From Linanthus parryae (Eukaryota > Streptophyta > Magnoliopsida > Ericales > Polemoniaceae), in NCBI GenBank assembly GCA_023055425.1, contig JALGPY010000001.1, positions 140,703,368 to 140,767,367 of the forward strand: 64,000 bases of DNA, written 5' to 3'. The translations under genes and the position numbers were made by a program. The notes beneath the pieces are model-generated. The model did not search any database. It was not told the origin of the DNA and saw only the letters and a list, made by a program, of their open reading frames with translations. This document shows, in pieces, positions 34,601 to 46,442 of the stretch (position 1 is its first letter; each line of letters begins with the position of its first letter).

Positions 34601-37490
34601 ACCTCACAACAATAGATAACATGTTGACGGTCAACTTATTGTATATAAGTTGTAAATATATACCAATGCCTGTCAGTTGCACAGTTTGCTGTTTTAGCTA
34701 CTTCTCTTTCTCTGCTGTTTTAGCTACTTCTCTTTCTTTGTTGACAATTACATGTCTTGTGTATAGAGGCTTGCAATGGGATCCAGGTTCTGAGTATCAG
34801 GTGTGTGTTGCCTATGTTTTTCCTCGAGCAAGACCAACTTATATCATGTACCCCTAGTTTATGCATATATGATTATGCATCTGTGATAAACTTACGGTTC
34901 ATTCTTGAGGATTTTGGAGGGTAGCATTGCAGCAACAGCTACTAATGGTCAATCGCTCCTGTGTATGAAACTAAGGTCAAGTATTTATTTTGATCTTCAA
35001 TGAAGGGATGTTAATCACACCCGTGTCAATTAAAGTTTAACTAAGTGAATTAGTTATCAAACTTTGGTCAAGTATTTATTTCAATCTTCCACTAGTACAT
35101 TTTACAAAATTTGAAGATGTATGGATAAAATATCAAAATAAATAGTTGTTCATTAAACAATAATATATATTTAAATTAGAGATTTGTTTGAGATCAAGCA
35201 AGGCTAATGCGTACCATTGGATCGCGAAGGAGGGATCCTAGCTAACTGTTGCATCAAACTGCGAAAGAGAGAACCAACTACGTCTACTGGCTTCTTTAGC
35301 TTTTTTGGGTTACATGGATCATCTCTAAACTTCGCGAAACCAACAAAAAGGGAGATCTTATTCTTCTTTCATTGAGTGTTCTGAGAATCTCTGGAACTAC
35401 CTCGTCGGTGTTTCAACGCCATGGGATACCGGAACATTGTTAGATGTGCCTTCTTCTAATTTGCCATCAGCATCCTCGCTTTTGTGTCTCCGGCAGTAGT
35501 AGATCTGGGAGGTTTGGCAAGAAGAGGAAGCTAAGAGGAGGCAACAATCCGTGGCTGAGAGGCTGTATAGAGATCATGGGCATCAAGGTTTCATCAACCC
35601 AGCTCGCGTTTGTGCTCTGATTTTGTCTATGCAGTCAATGCTTTCCATCAAATCATTGTGTGATCTGTTTGATGATGGCACTTCCCAGAAACTCATCACG
35701 TGAGCCATGAAGAGACTGTTCTACAAAGAAAAGAAAGTCGTGGTGGATCTCACGCTTCTGCTTGCTGCCCTTGTTGGCACCAAGGTGTGAAATCAAACCG
35801 GAAGAAAACGACACCCCACTTGCCTTTTTTAAAAACCATACGTTCTGAAATAGGAATCAGAGAGAATCCCCGGATTGACCAACTCTTTTGTGGAAAGAAA
35901 CAGCTGATAAACCTCTTTCAATGCGGCTATCTCGCTCACACCAACAGAGTAACACTAACATCAGGCAAAGCAAATCATACAACCTTTACTCTTCCACCGC
36001 CTCCCCTTCCGGAGGTCCTTGATGAACCAGCCAATTATCTCCCAAGTTTACTCGCCCAGAGCGATGAGTCCCGTCTCTAACGAGAACCGAAGAAACCACT
36101 GAAGTGAGTCGTTCTCTGTCGAATTGCCGGAGTAGGGCACCGACATACACTTCCCCGCAACAAACTCTCCCCGGTGGTTTCGGATCACACATCCTCCCCG
36201 GCGACATCGGTGTTGATTTTCATAAAAAGGCTCCGGCGGTGGTAGTTTCGATTTCCATACTCCAGACTTGCAGTTAAGTCAGTTTCTCGTATGTAATCAT
36301 CTACTGCTGCAGGGATTGAATTGCTATCAAAATGTTCTCCTTGATTAATCTCACCTTATTCCCCCCTTTTCCAGATAAACCAGCAAGTGACAAGGAAGAT
36401 CCTCAGCTCCCCAGTTTTCAGCGCCTTCGAATTATGGGTTGTTGTTCCTCCTCTTGTATAGCTCATGTCCTTCGAGTCCAGGTCCACCTGAAGAAGAAGA
36501 AGACGGAGGAGAGACAAATTTACCCCTGGATTTGATGATCGAGATCTTCACATCCAACCCAAGCGAGCGCCCACTCAGTTAGACATATTGTCGTTGTGAC
36601 CAGAGGATTTGTGATTGTAGGCGTCAGACTCGCAAACAAAGACTACGATCATCCATAGGAGCCGTATGTGATAATTGCTGTTAAATCAGGTGGGTATACA
36701 TGCCAAGCCTTGTGTGCCAGCTTCATTCATGTCATAACACGAATTTGTTGTCTGTCTCAAAATGCGTTTTGAAATATACATGCTTTACTTGAGTTCTGTT
36801 TTGAAATGAACGCTTTCAAATTGTCACACAATAATCAACAATCCGTAATAATGTAAAGTGGAAAGAGTTGTGTGGGGAACGTCATTCAGATCATTGGTTT
36901 GGTCGTTGTTGGCTACGTCCACTCGAACCCTTATTATTTAGCTCGGTTGCAATTTTCCCCGGGTTTGGCTCCTTGTACTCACTCCTGGGCACAAAGACCT
37001 TGTTAGGGGGGTGTCGACACTTAAGGTTTTGGAAGCGGGATTGGGATTGTGTGATGCGACTGAATTTTCCCCGTTCAACTCAATGTTAAAATGGAATTCC
37101 TGGTTGGAAGTTCATTAATGAGAAATTGAATCTTTATGACTAAAACTGAATTTCAAATTTTGATTATTGGAACTGAACAAAATGTTCACTTGGGAATATT
37201 TGATGTGGATTGCGCACTGGTCGCTGGAAATTTCCTGAAATGTGAAAGAATATCTTATTCAACTGTCTTTTACTTCCGCTGTGCAAATGTTATTTTTTAC
37301 TGTTTTACTTTAGATAATCTCTCCTCTGTGTTTGACACGCTTGGGTGTTGCTCATACAGTATTTCGTGCTGACTTTCAAAACCACGGTTCTTGTTTTTCT
37401 TCCCACCGCACGTCTAGGAGACGGGAATTAGGAGTAGTGGAGTACGAGACTCACCTAGAATGATACTATCACGAGAAATCGTCTAGTGTG
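34601..37490. other. Unassigned intergenic sequence
   Basis: I find no family motif on either strand. The longest frame (35700-36080, 126 codons) has no recognisable domain and no start context worth noting. A 26-bp direct repeat (GCTGTTTTAGCTACTTCTCT) occurs at about 34688-34740. The right edge, CCTGT at 37491-37495, is the target duplication of the gypsy element. Confidence 0.5.
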
Positions 37491-37495
37491 CCTGT

Positions 37496-38138
37496 TGTGT
37501 ACGAGAGAATCCTGCAGAGAGAATTCAATATACACCAAGGACAGAGGATAGAAATAACACAGGAAGTGTTGGGTTGTGTGTAGGGAGAGAGTAAGGCAAT
37601 AGTACTGTATGAGAGAGAGACAAGATTTTGGCAGAGCTTTCGCGTATCTCGGGTGGTTCTCCCCTGTATGGAAGGGTTAACGACCTATATATATAACGGA
37701 GAATGTGACCGGTGTAGTGTGGTTAATGCGCCCATCAATGGAGGCTTAATTAGCTTAACCACAACGGCACGTTCGTCCGCTTATATAGGGACCATTACAG
37801 CACGTTGTCCGCGTATACCGGAACCGTTATAAGGTTGACCGGGTTTGACCGGTTTGACCGGTTTGACCGGGTCTATGAAGCTCGTGCCATAAATCTCTCA
37901 AAAGCAGTTACTAGGGGTCGCGGGCGGGCTTGGTTGTCGCTCGCGCGCGACAGGACTTACTCTAGCCTCCAAACCACTAAGTCCCTACAAGTCCCGTGTG
38001 GTAGTATGCGAGGGCCCTGTCTCGCAGCCCCCACGTGGATCAGCACGGCTGGTGATCCAGTGTGTGTGGAGCACAATATGGTGTGCTGGATGGTCGCCAC
38101 GTGGCTAAGATCTTCCTGTCCAGAAAGCACTATCTACA
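37496..38138 (-). repeat. 3' LTR of the Tat element
   Basis: 643 bp, TGTAGATAGTGC...CTCGTACACA on the minus strand. It has two extra copies of the 9-mer TTTGACCGG near 37848 compared with the other LTR, which accounts exactly for the 18-bp length difference. Confidence 0.92.
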
Positions 38139-38152
38139 TTAGCCCCCTTTCT
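38139..38152 (-). other. Polypurine tract of the Tat element
   Basis: AGAAAGGGGGCTAA on the minus strand sits immediately before the 3' LTR start TGTAGATAG, as required for plus-strand priming. Confidence 0.75.
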
Positions 38153-38294
38153 GCGCGTGAAGACTCACAACCGCATAGACTTCCATGCGCAGGAACCAAC
38201 GTACGCGTAGCCGCCACGCACCAATTCAAATACACGCAAATTCAGCCCCCGTGCGTGTCATTATGACCTAAAATCCCTAGAGTCGTGCCGTCTG

Positions 38295-38330
38295 GTCTTT
38301 TAGGGTTTTAGGCGTGACGTCAGCTTGTCA
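38295..38330 (+). promoter_or_regulatory. Promoter-like block upstream of the antisense PMD gene
   Basis: TTTTAGGGTTTTAGG (telo-box core) is followed within 12 bp by the perfect bZIP palindrome TGACGTCA (38315-38322). Both lie about 600 bp before the PMD start codon and outside the LTR. They suggest independent transcription on the plus strand, but no clear TATA box fixes a start site. Confidence 0.45.
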
Positions 38331-38929
38331 TGTGATTGCGCGATTCGACGGTGACGGTTGCGATTCGACTACTGAAAGGACGCAACCCTTCATTGTTTTT
38401 GGATAAATACTTTGTGCTCTCCATTGTTGCAAAGCATCACCTCTTTCTCTTAAAGTTAATGATACCCGGAAGCCTTGAAGAGCAGATTCAAATAATCAAT
38501 CATCAATTCTTTCTTGTCAATCGTCTTCTTCAACTGTCCGCATCCAAGCAAGCTTTACCAAAACAAGGTTGGCCTTGTTCAATTTTATTTAACATATCGA
38601 TATATGCTTTGAACTGTGTTGGATCTGCAAACCCATGACTAACTGAAACATACCATCTATTGGAAACTGCGAAGGACACCTTGTTCTTTAAATCCAGACT
38701 TGATTTAGTCCCCAAATTGTAAGGGTTTTGAATGTAGGGTTTCTGAAATCGCCAATAATGCAAACGGTTCTGAACTTTCAAACCCCCAAAATTGACACTG
38801 AGCTGTTCATCTTTCTTCTGATAAAGCCCGTTGCTCTAAATCGAACTGAGATTCAAACTTCAAATTGAACTAAGATTCAAACTAAAGCATGTGTGTTTCT
38901 CCCCCCTTTTTTCTTGCTTTTCCGCAGGA

Positions 38930-41900
38930 ATGGCAAAGACAATAGGAACCAAACCCGTTAAAGAGGTCGAAGAAATACTGATCTTCCCCAGACCTTATGG
39001 CGGAAAGCCCCCTATCTGGGTGGTAAAGACTTTTACCATGCTAGGGTTAAGGTCAAGAACCTGCCAACCCCCGTTCCTGCTGAAGAATTGCAAACCCTGA
39101 CTCCTCCTGTAAATGCGGCCATGCTCGAATTGATCGATTCCAAGGATGTGGTTCGATTGGGGGTCGAAAATGGGTTTTTCCCGTATACTGCGATTTCCAC
39201 TCAAGCGTTTGTTCAGAAATTGGACTTTATGGATGAGTGGATTGACCATGTACTGACCCATCATGCCATTGCTTTGAACAATGCTGGCATATATTTTGCA
39301 GTCCGTGCTATGAAGGGTGCCGCCGTGAAGCTAGACCAGTCCATGCTTCTAAACCTTCTCTCGCGTTACTCGCCTGCGACTCACACATTCCACTTCGCTG
39401 AGTTCGAGGCTGCTCCCACTCTTGAAGATGTACACATGCTGTATGATCTGTCTCCTATGGGTGAGGTGGATCCTCTGAGTCCTTTGAGGACTGATGCAGA
39501 GCTTGCTTTGTACAAGCAGATGGAGGAGTGCTTGTCAGAGGTGAAGAAAATTTCCACCCGGTGGACACCTGCGGAGCTACTTCCCGATTGGCAACTGGTC
39601 GATACGTCTGCGAAGAACACTTGGGGCAAGTGGGTGCAATACTTCTTCCGCGATTATGCGAGTAGTAGTATCACCAAGAAACTTCTGAGCCAGAACCCCA
39701 AGGCTAAAAATTATGTGAATGGCAAGGGTTATCATCTGACCCTATGTGCTTTTCTCTGCGCCTGGTTGTCGAGGTATTTGATCGACGGCCATCCGCATGA
39801 TGGGGTCTTTTATCACGTCCTTCCTCTTGCTGTGAAACTGACCCTTGGTCAAAAGGTCGCACTTGGGCCTCTAGTCTTGGGCACCCTGTACCATAGGTTG
39901 GATCAACTGGTTGTAGCAACCAAGGACTCACGCGGTCGCCTCGATGTGTTGACCTATGTCAATATTGCCTTCCTGACTATGTGGGTCTTCGAGCGATGGC
40001 CCTCTTATGCTCCTGTTCCTTCTAAGCCCAGTAAGTGGTGTGTCCCGGGTGCGGAGGAAGAGCGTAACAGTGGCAGGGCTGCGAAATGGTTTGGCACTCA
40101 CTTTCCTAAGTGTACCTGGAGCCTGATATGCGACGATCGCACCGAGTTTACTGCTAGGCCTTATGCCACACGCGTCGAGAATGTGCGATGGTTCCCAAAA
40201 CTGTATCCTTCCAAGTCTGTTGCTTTCTCTGAAGACCTTCTTTTCGAGGGCGAGAAGCGTTTCCATGAGCGCTATCGCGAATTCTTCTGCTGGTGTCTGA
40301 GAGGTTGTCTTCCTACTCTTGCGGAGCATGTTCGCGAGCTTACCCCTAGGTACGAGAGAATCACTGTGGATGTCGATCCTACTCGCGTTTCTCCCCATTT
40401 TGGATTTGATGCGGTGGCACCCTCGATCTGGCCGCAGTCTATCATAAGAGGCTGCTACAAGCGATTACTGTCTGGCGAGTGCAAAACAATCTGAAGGAGC
40501 AACCTTCCCTTTGAGCAACCCCCAGGTAACCGCGAAGGTGGCTACTCCAGGAACTGGGTCGCCTATTGGAATACCCATCAGACAAAGTTTGAGACACAGT
40601 CAACCCCTCGGCCAAGTAGAGCTCCTGTGATCAAGAGAAATTCTTTCCCTTTCCGACCCAACTGTAGCCTGGACGACACCCAATATGGCTGCTATTCGTT
40701 GTTGGACCACGAGAATCACTTGTATCCCTCTACCATCCTCGAAGAGAAGATGACTGCAGTTAAGAAAGGTGATTCACACTTCATCAAATACAGCGAAACT
40801 TTCGCCAAGGTAAACAATCTCATTTGCATTCGTTAAGTTTCTTTATTCCGATGCGTTGAAACTTATGCTCCATTTTCTGTCGCAGTGCTATGTGAGGAGG
40901 TTCGCATATGGTGAGCGCTCCAAGTCGCTGATCACCAACATTGTCACTGCGAGAAGACAAGGTGAACCAATTCGACCAGCAATGAGAATGGCTCCCGCAG
41001 TTGAAACTCGGATTCGCGAGGTCATGGATGTTTTTGCTGACTCGCTGATAGATAATACTCCAGCCTTGTATCCACCCAGGGATGACCCGTCTCCCCCAGC
41101 AACTGTTGCTCCACAGGCAAAGAGACCAAGGCAGAGGGGAATCACAATCTCTTCCCCTAGAAGCGCTCCAACTTCTCCTCCTGCGAGGTCCCTTACTTCT
41201 AGGGACAAAGGTAAAGGTCGCATGCCAAGTAAGGCACGGAAAGAGCTCGCAGTGGAGACCTTTGTTCCATTTGATCAGGAGGAAGAGGAGGAAGAGAGAA
41301 GGGAGGCGAGAGAAAGAGATGAATAAGAGGAAAGAGTAGAAGATATCAGAGAAGGAGAGAGAGATGAGATACAAGAGGCAGAGTCGGGAGGTATCTCAAT
41401 CGTACTTCTCTTCTCATTATCTTAACTTTCGCACTCTTGGCTAAACAGTTTCTTCTTTTGCAGATAATGATGATGAAACCATCAGCGGCCTTTTGGCCAA
41501 GAGGCAGAAGAGGGGTTCTCAGTCTGGTGTTTCCAGCGAAACCATAGACGAGGACATCCTTGCCGAGTCCAGGAGAACAGCTGCGGAGGCTGCTGAAAGA
41601 AGAAGGAAGCGAGAAGAAGAGGAGATTGAACGCGTAAAGCAAAGGAGCCTGGAAGAGCAACACGTCGACGACTTGGTGCGTCCAACCGATGAGGGAAATG
41701 CGGTTCCAGAAGATGCGGCTCCTCAAGTTGATGAGGAGGATGCGGCTCCAGAAGAAGATGCGGCTGCTCTAGAGCAAGTCCAAGCGGACTTTGAAGAGAT
41801 TTTTAATCTTGCGGTAACTTACCGAGATGTGATTGTTGGTGCATTAAAGCATGGCTTATCAAAAGCTGACATTCGCCGCTGGCTAGTAAGCAAGTGCGGT

Positions 41901-43219
41901 GAACGTTTAGGTAATTATTTGAACAACATCTGTAAACTAGGCTTAGTAACCCAAACATTATCATGACTGGTTTCTTCGCGCCCCAGGTCACGCTCAACTT
42001 AAAGATATGCTTAATGAAGATACGTTAATAGGACATGGTTCCGCGTCCTTAGCCTATGACGCAGATGCAATCCCACCCTCGCGTGGAGGTGCTTGCTCTT
42101 GGTTTATCGAAATAATAATAAAATACTGTTTGACACAAGTTACCTTACATCATCCTGTCTTGTATCGCAGGTAATGCTGGTGAAGCCATGCTCGGACAGA
42201 GGAGTCATCCTTCTGCATCTTATGTCCCAGTGCCAAGTTCTCATATCGAGAAGCCCGTCGCAGCTGCTGAGTATGCAGGAGAGCCCTTAGAGGATATCAT
42301 TGAAGTTTCCGATGATGCCGAGGCTGACACCGTGCTGATGAAGGAAGATACCAATGCTGCTGCTGAGGAAACAGAAGCAGATGCTGTTGAGGCTTTCGCA
42401 TCCGAAAGCATCCCTAATCGAGCTGCAACTTCTACTGCTGCCATGCCTCCGGCAAGGACTGAGCCTCCAGTGATTCCTCCTGCATGGAGCTTTTGGAGTT
42501 CGCAGGTAGGGGCTGCAATCGCACCTGGTGCGGCTTATACCCTTCCTGCCAACTATGAGGAGCTAGAGCTCACAGCTGATAGGAGAGCAATGGAGCGAGG
42601 ACAATCTTCAGCTGCACTAGCAATGCGCATTCCTTCCTTGCGCGAGATCCTTGAAGGAACTGGCACGTTACGATTATTGTTGTTCTCATCTTGCACTCTT
42701 CATTTACTAGCTCGATATTCTAACTTGATTTAACATTGCTTAGGGTTGAAGCAAGCTGATGTGGACTGGCTGGTTCAGATGCGTCTCTCCTATCCTCGAT
42801 CATTTGTGAAGTCTCTGGAGATAGAGCCTTTCGACAGGAGGCTGTTTTTGACCGAAGCCATCTGGATTTTGGAGCAGCTGTCTGCGGCCACACCTGCGAC
42901 CATCTTTCCTCAGAGCGCGCAGTTGCTTTTCGGCATGTGTCAAAACCTTCAAGCCAAAGTTCAAGGCAGGCTGGGCTTTGGGTATCTTGTCAACAGAGTC
43001 ACCCAGATTCGCGCGGCTGTGAATTTGAAGCGCGGCTTCCATAACCTCGCAGCTGAGGAGCATAAAGTGGAGCAGCAAAAGCAGAAAGCTGAAGAGGCTG
43101 TGAAGCTCTTCCATGAAATGAGCGCCAACTACGAGCAGTTGAAGCGAGAAGTAGAGCAAGTGGAAAATTTGTCACGTCAGTTTACTCCTGATGACTCCCT
43201 GGTCAAAGGCTTATTTTGA
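38930..43219 (+). pseudogene. Multi-exon plant-mobile-domain (PMD) gene, antisense within the Tat element
   Basis: Five coding exons are deduced: 38930-40809, 40886-41390, 41464-41910, 42171-42662, 42744-43219 (about 1266 codons). Introns of 76, 73, 260 and 81 bp end in CAG or TAG and keep phase (0,1,1,1). A TTTTCCGCAG acceptor lies two bases before the ATG, implying a 5'-UTR intron. Exon 1 encodes a PMD (aminotransferase-like) domain, with HTFHFAEFEAAPTLEDVHML and AFLCAWLSRYLIDG..VLPLAVKLTLG blocks. Later exons give an acidic, Lys/Arg-rich linker and a coiled coil (about 43060-43180). Lesions: a one-base loss near 39010, TGA at 40492-40494, TAA at 41324-41326, and a GC instead of GT donor at 42663. 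PMD proteins occur both in silencing factors of the MAIN/MAIL1 type and in transposons. Its role here is unknown. Confidence 0.8.
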
Positions 43220-44550
43220 ACAATAACAAATTTGTTTTGAACAAAATGTTAAAACATTATTGTAATGTTTCTAGGGTTTCTCCCCCCCTTTTTTTTAATC
43301 AAGGCTTTGAATGCCCGTTTTTCCCTTTCCGAGATTTGCTTTGAATATCTTTGTGCGTATCAATTATGACATAAGCTAGCGATATCATGCCTTGATTTTT
43401 GCGCTAATTTCTTATCAGATAAGCACGCCTTCCTTGGGAAGTCCATCCGTATCATGACCTTCCGTCATTAATTAGGATACGGTACCGAATCGTCGTAGCC
43501 TGTAGTAGGGTAATTGAATGTTACCTCTTTTCAAGGCGTAAGTGATTGATTATTACCCCTTTTTCAAGTTTTGCTGACTCAGCTAAGCAACTGAAGAGTC
43601 TCAACTGGCTCTATATAAACCCCACCTTCTGCTACTTGGGTTCTTCATCCCACAATGCGGCTTGCCATGAGTCCCTACGACTGTTGGCTTCAACGCTTGT
43701 CTTTCGTTGGTTCATGGAAACTTCAAGTTGTGAAACCTGAGTTTGTGCTTTGTGCCATAGAAATAGCTTCCAAGATCTTCTTTACGAGGCTTATTGATCT
43801 TCATAACCATTATAAATAAGATGCACATAATGTGTCATGCTTGCTCGAAGAATTTTCTTCGTCTATTATGTTTGCAGGTCGTGTTTCCGGCCGCCTCCCG
43901 GCGAGGTGCAGCGCCGTACTGACCTTCTTACCGACTCGTAATGAACGGCGGATTTCTCCTCTAGCTTTCCTGGAGGATAATCATTCGCCACCACGTTCTT
44001 GAACTCGGGGTGGCGAGCCATCGTGCTCGTCTCCGTGGACAAGGAGCCTCTTGCCCCAGGAGTTGCTGCTTGCCTGTTCTTCATCGCCGCATACGCCAGA
44101 ACAGGTGGTTCCTCAGGCACATCTCTTGGGGTGATGATCAGAGAGAGGCCTTGTCAGATCCTGAGATCTTGCAGATAGTGTCCCATAGCTCTTGTAGCGT
44201 TAGTAGGCCGTTCGTTTTATAGGAACATCCTACTTGCTACAGATCTTTGGTCACATGTAGGATCAATAGGCCGATCCTTTTACAGTAAGGATTTCCCTTC
44301 TGTGTAAATTTCGCGTGTAAGCTGCTATCTAAATGAGTTGTAAGCCATGTTGGCCATGTAATTAGCTCACTCTGAGCTTTTTTCGCTTGTAAGCTGCTAT
44401 CAAGACAGATAATTTGTAAGTCATTTTGACTCATAATAATAAATCGCTTTGTATGATTTGCTGTTCTTGTCACAACAAATTGCAACATTCGCATACGTAT
44501 GGGCAAGCTTCACCTTTTGCAGTGTCATATTCGCACTTTGTGGCTATGAT
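43220..44550. other. Non-coding 3' region of the Tat element
   Basis: Between the end of the PMD gene and the tandem array I see no gene on either strand. Parts are T-rich; 43880-44060 is GC-richer but has no recognisable domain. Confidence 0.55.
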
Positions 44551-44594
44551 TTGCTATCCAATAGATAGTTTCGCAGGTTAAGCATCATTCATGA

Positions 44595-45000
44595 GAACTA
44601 CTATCTTAGCAGATGAGTTTCTAGATCGCTTGAGATCGCATTTGCATAGCTTTGCTATCTTGGCAGATAGGCTTGAGAATCACTTAAGATTAGACTCAAG
44701 TACGACTGCTATCTCGGCAGATAGGCTTTGAAGATCACTTAAGATCATATTTGCATAGTGCTGCTATCATGGCAGATAGGCTTAAAGATCACTTAAGATC
44801 ATATTTGCATAGTGCTGATATCATGGCAGATAGGCTTAAAGATCACTTAAGATCATATTCGCATGGTGCTTCTATCATGGCAGATAGGCTTAAAGATCAC
44901 TTAAGATCATATTCGCATGGTGCTGCCATCACGACGGATGGGCTTAGAGATCACTTAAGATCATATTTACTTAATGCTGCCATCACGGCGGATGGGCTTT
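44595..45000. repeat. 54-bp tandem array, about 8 units
   Basis: Units carry GGCAGATAGGCTTAAAGATC followed by ACTTAAGATCATATTTGCAT and TGCT.CTATCAT. The GGCAGATAGG phase falls at 44608, 44662, 44716, 44771, 44825, 44879, 44933 and 44987: a 54-bp period with one 55-bp step. Divergence is greatest at the edges. It lies between pol and the 3' LTR, the hypervariable region of Tat elements known to hold tandem repeats. Confidence 0.93.
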
Positions 45001-45209
45001 CGCTTATTGAGAAATGAAGAAATAAATAAAGCGATAAAGACAGCTGAAATTATAAAGTTCTTCCCATTTGGGAGAAGTCTTATTATAGAACACTCTCATA
45101 TGGGAGAGGTGAGATTACAATTCCATCGTATGGGAGAGAAGATGCATGAATCTTTGGCAATACAGAGCATAAAGTAGGCATTGTAATCTAATGCATGTAA
45201 TAAGAGGAG

Positions 45210-46259
45210 TTAAGGATAATACTTCTTAATCCCGCGCATGTTGACTGAGCTTGGGGTTGAGGCCGTCCCATGTAGCCTTTGTATGTTGCAGTAGCCACTG
45301 TCAAAGACTTCTTTGACTTCGAAGGGTCCTTCCCAGTTGGCTGCGAATTTTGGATGAGCCGCCTCTCGCATGCAATGATCCGATGCGCGCAAGACCAGGT
45401 CCCCAACTGCGAAATCTCGGCGTTGGACTATCTTGTTGTACGCGCGAGCGATCCTTTCCTGATATCGCTTGTTAATCCGTTTAGCCTGCTCCCGCTTTTC
45501 TTCTAACAGAACCAAGTCGTGATCGCGTTGGTTCTCATATAGTGCATGGAAGGCCAACCTTGCAGAGTTGATCTTCACCTCTGCAGGGACCACAGCTTCA
45601 GCTCCATAACATAAAAGAAATGGGGAGACTCCTGTGGGCGTCCTCGGAGAAGTTCGATACGCCCACAAGGCTATGTTCAAAGAATCAGCCCATTTCTTGT
45701 GGTCATCTGCAACCAACTTACTCAAGATTCTCAACAGCGTCTTGTTGGTTGCCTCCGCTTGACCATTCCCTTTCGGATAGTAGGGGGTAGAACATATCTG
45801 TCTTATGTTGTACTCCGCTAGCTTCGCAGCTACCTGGCGATTGACGAAGGGGGTACCATTATCCGAGAGAATTGTGTTAGGAATCCCAAACCTGCATATG
45901 ATGTTCTCTTGGATGAAATGGACTACAGCGAGCGCATTTGCTGTCTTCAGTGGTATTGCTTCTACCCACATAGTGAACAACTAGGCCGCAGTGAGAATGA
46001 AATGGTTCCAGTGCGAAGTTGGTCGAATGGGGCCAACAAAATCCAAAGCCCAAGTATGGAACGACCATGGTGTTCCCAACGCATGTAGATCTACAGCAGG
46101 AGCATGCACTAGGTTGCCTTTGAATTGGCACTCCTGACACCGTCTTACTTTAGCATGGAAATCTGCTTCCATGGTGGGCCAGAAGTAACCGACTGTGAGG
46201 AGCTGTCTGCATAACTTCGCACCTCCCTGATGTTCCGCTTTATGGGAGAGGTCCATCAC
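45210..46259 (-). pseudogene. Integrase of the Tat element
   Basis: From 46259 on the minus strand: zinc-binding HHCC part (AEHQGGAKLCRQL..CQECQ), catalytic core with WALDFVGPI, ILSDNGTPF and GNGQAEATNKTLL giving the D, D and E. A gypsy-type C-terminal region follows (GDLVLRASD, KFAANWEGPFEVKEV), ending YCNIQRL..NMRGIKKYYP. A single in-frame TAG at 45981-45983 splits the core between the first and second Asp. The rest is well preserved. Confidence 0.92.
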
Positions 46260-46442
46260 CTCCTGTGCTTCCGTGCTGTCTAGGCATCGCAGCAGGTTAC
46301 CCTCGTGGCCCCTTCGCCAAAGTATAATTTCTTAGACCAGGTACCGTGCCGCTTTCCTTTTTAGTTTCTCGGCCTCTTTTCTCGACCAGGCACCATACCT
46401 TGCGTGAGAAAGTCAAAGAGTGGCCTCCTCCAATCCACATCA

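Noticed and set aside
35700..36207. Possible host gene (126-codon plus-strand frame and overlapping minus-strand frame)
   Set aside because: No family motif, no conserved start or splice signals, composition typical of random frames.
39704..40398. Minus-strand frames of 75 and 156 codons opposite PMD exon 1
   Set aside because: They lie in antisense shadow of the PMD coding sequence, with no motif or start context.
44751..45017. 88-codon repetitive protein (ADRLKDHLRSY repeats)
   Set aside because: The 54-bp period is a multiple of three, so any open frame through the array repeats; no evidence of expression.
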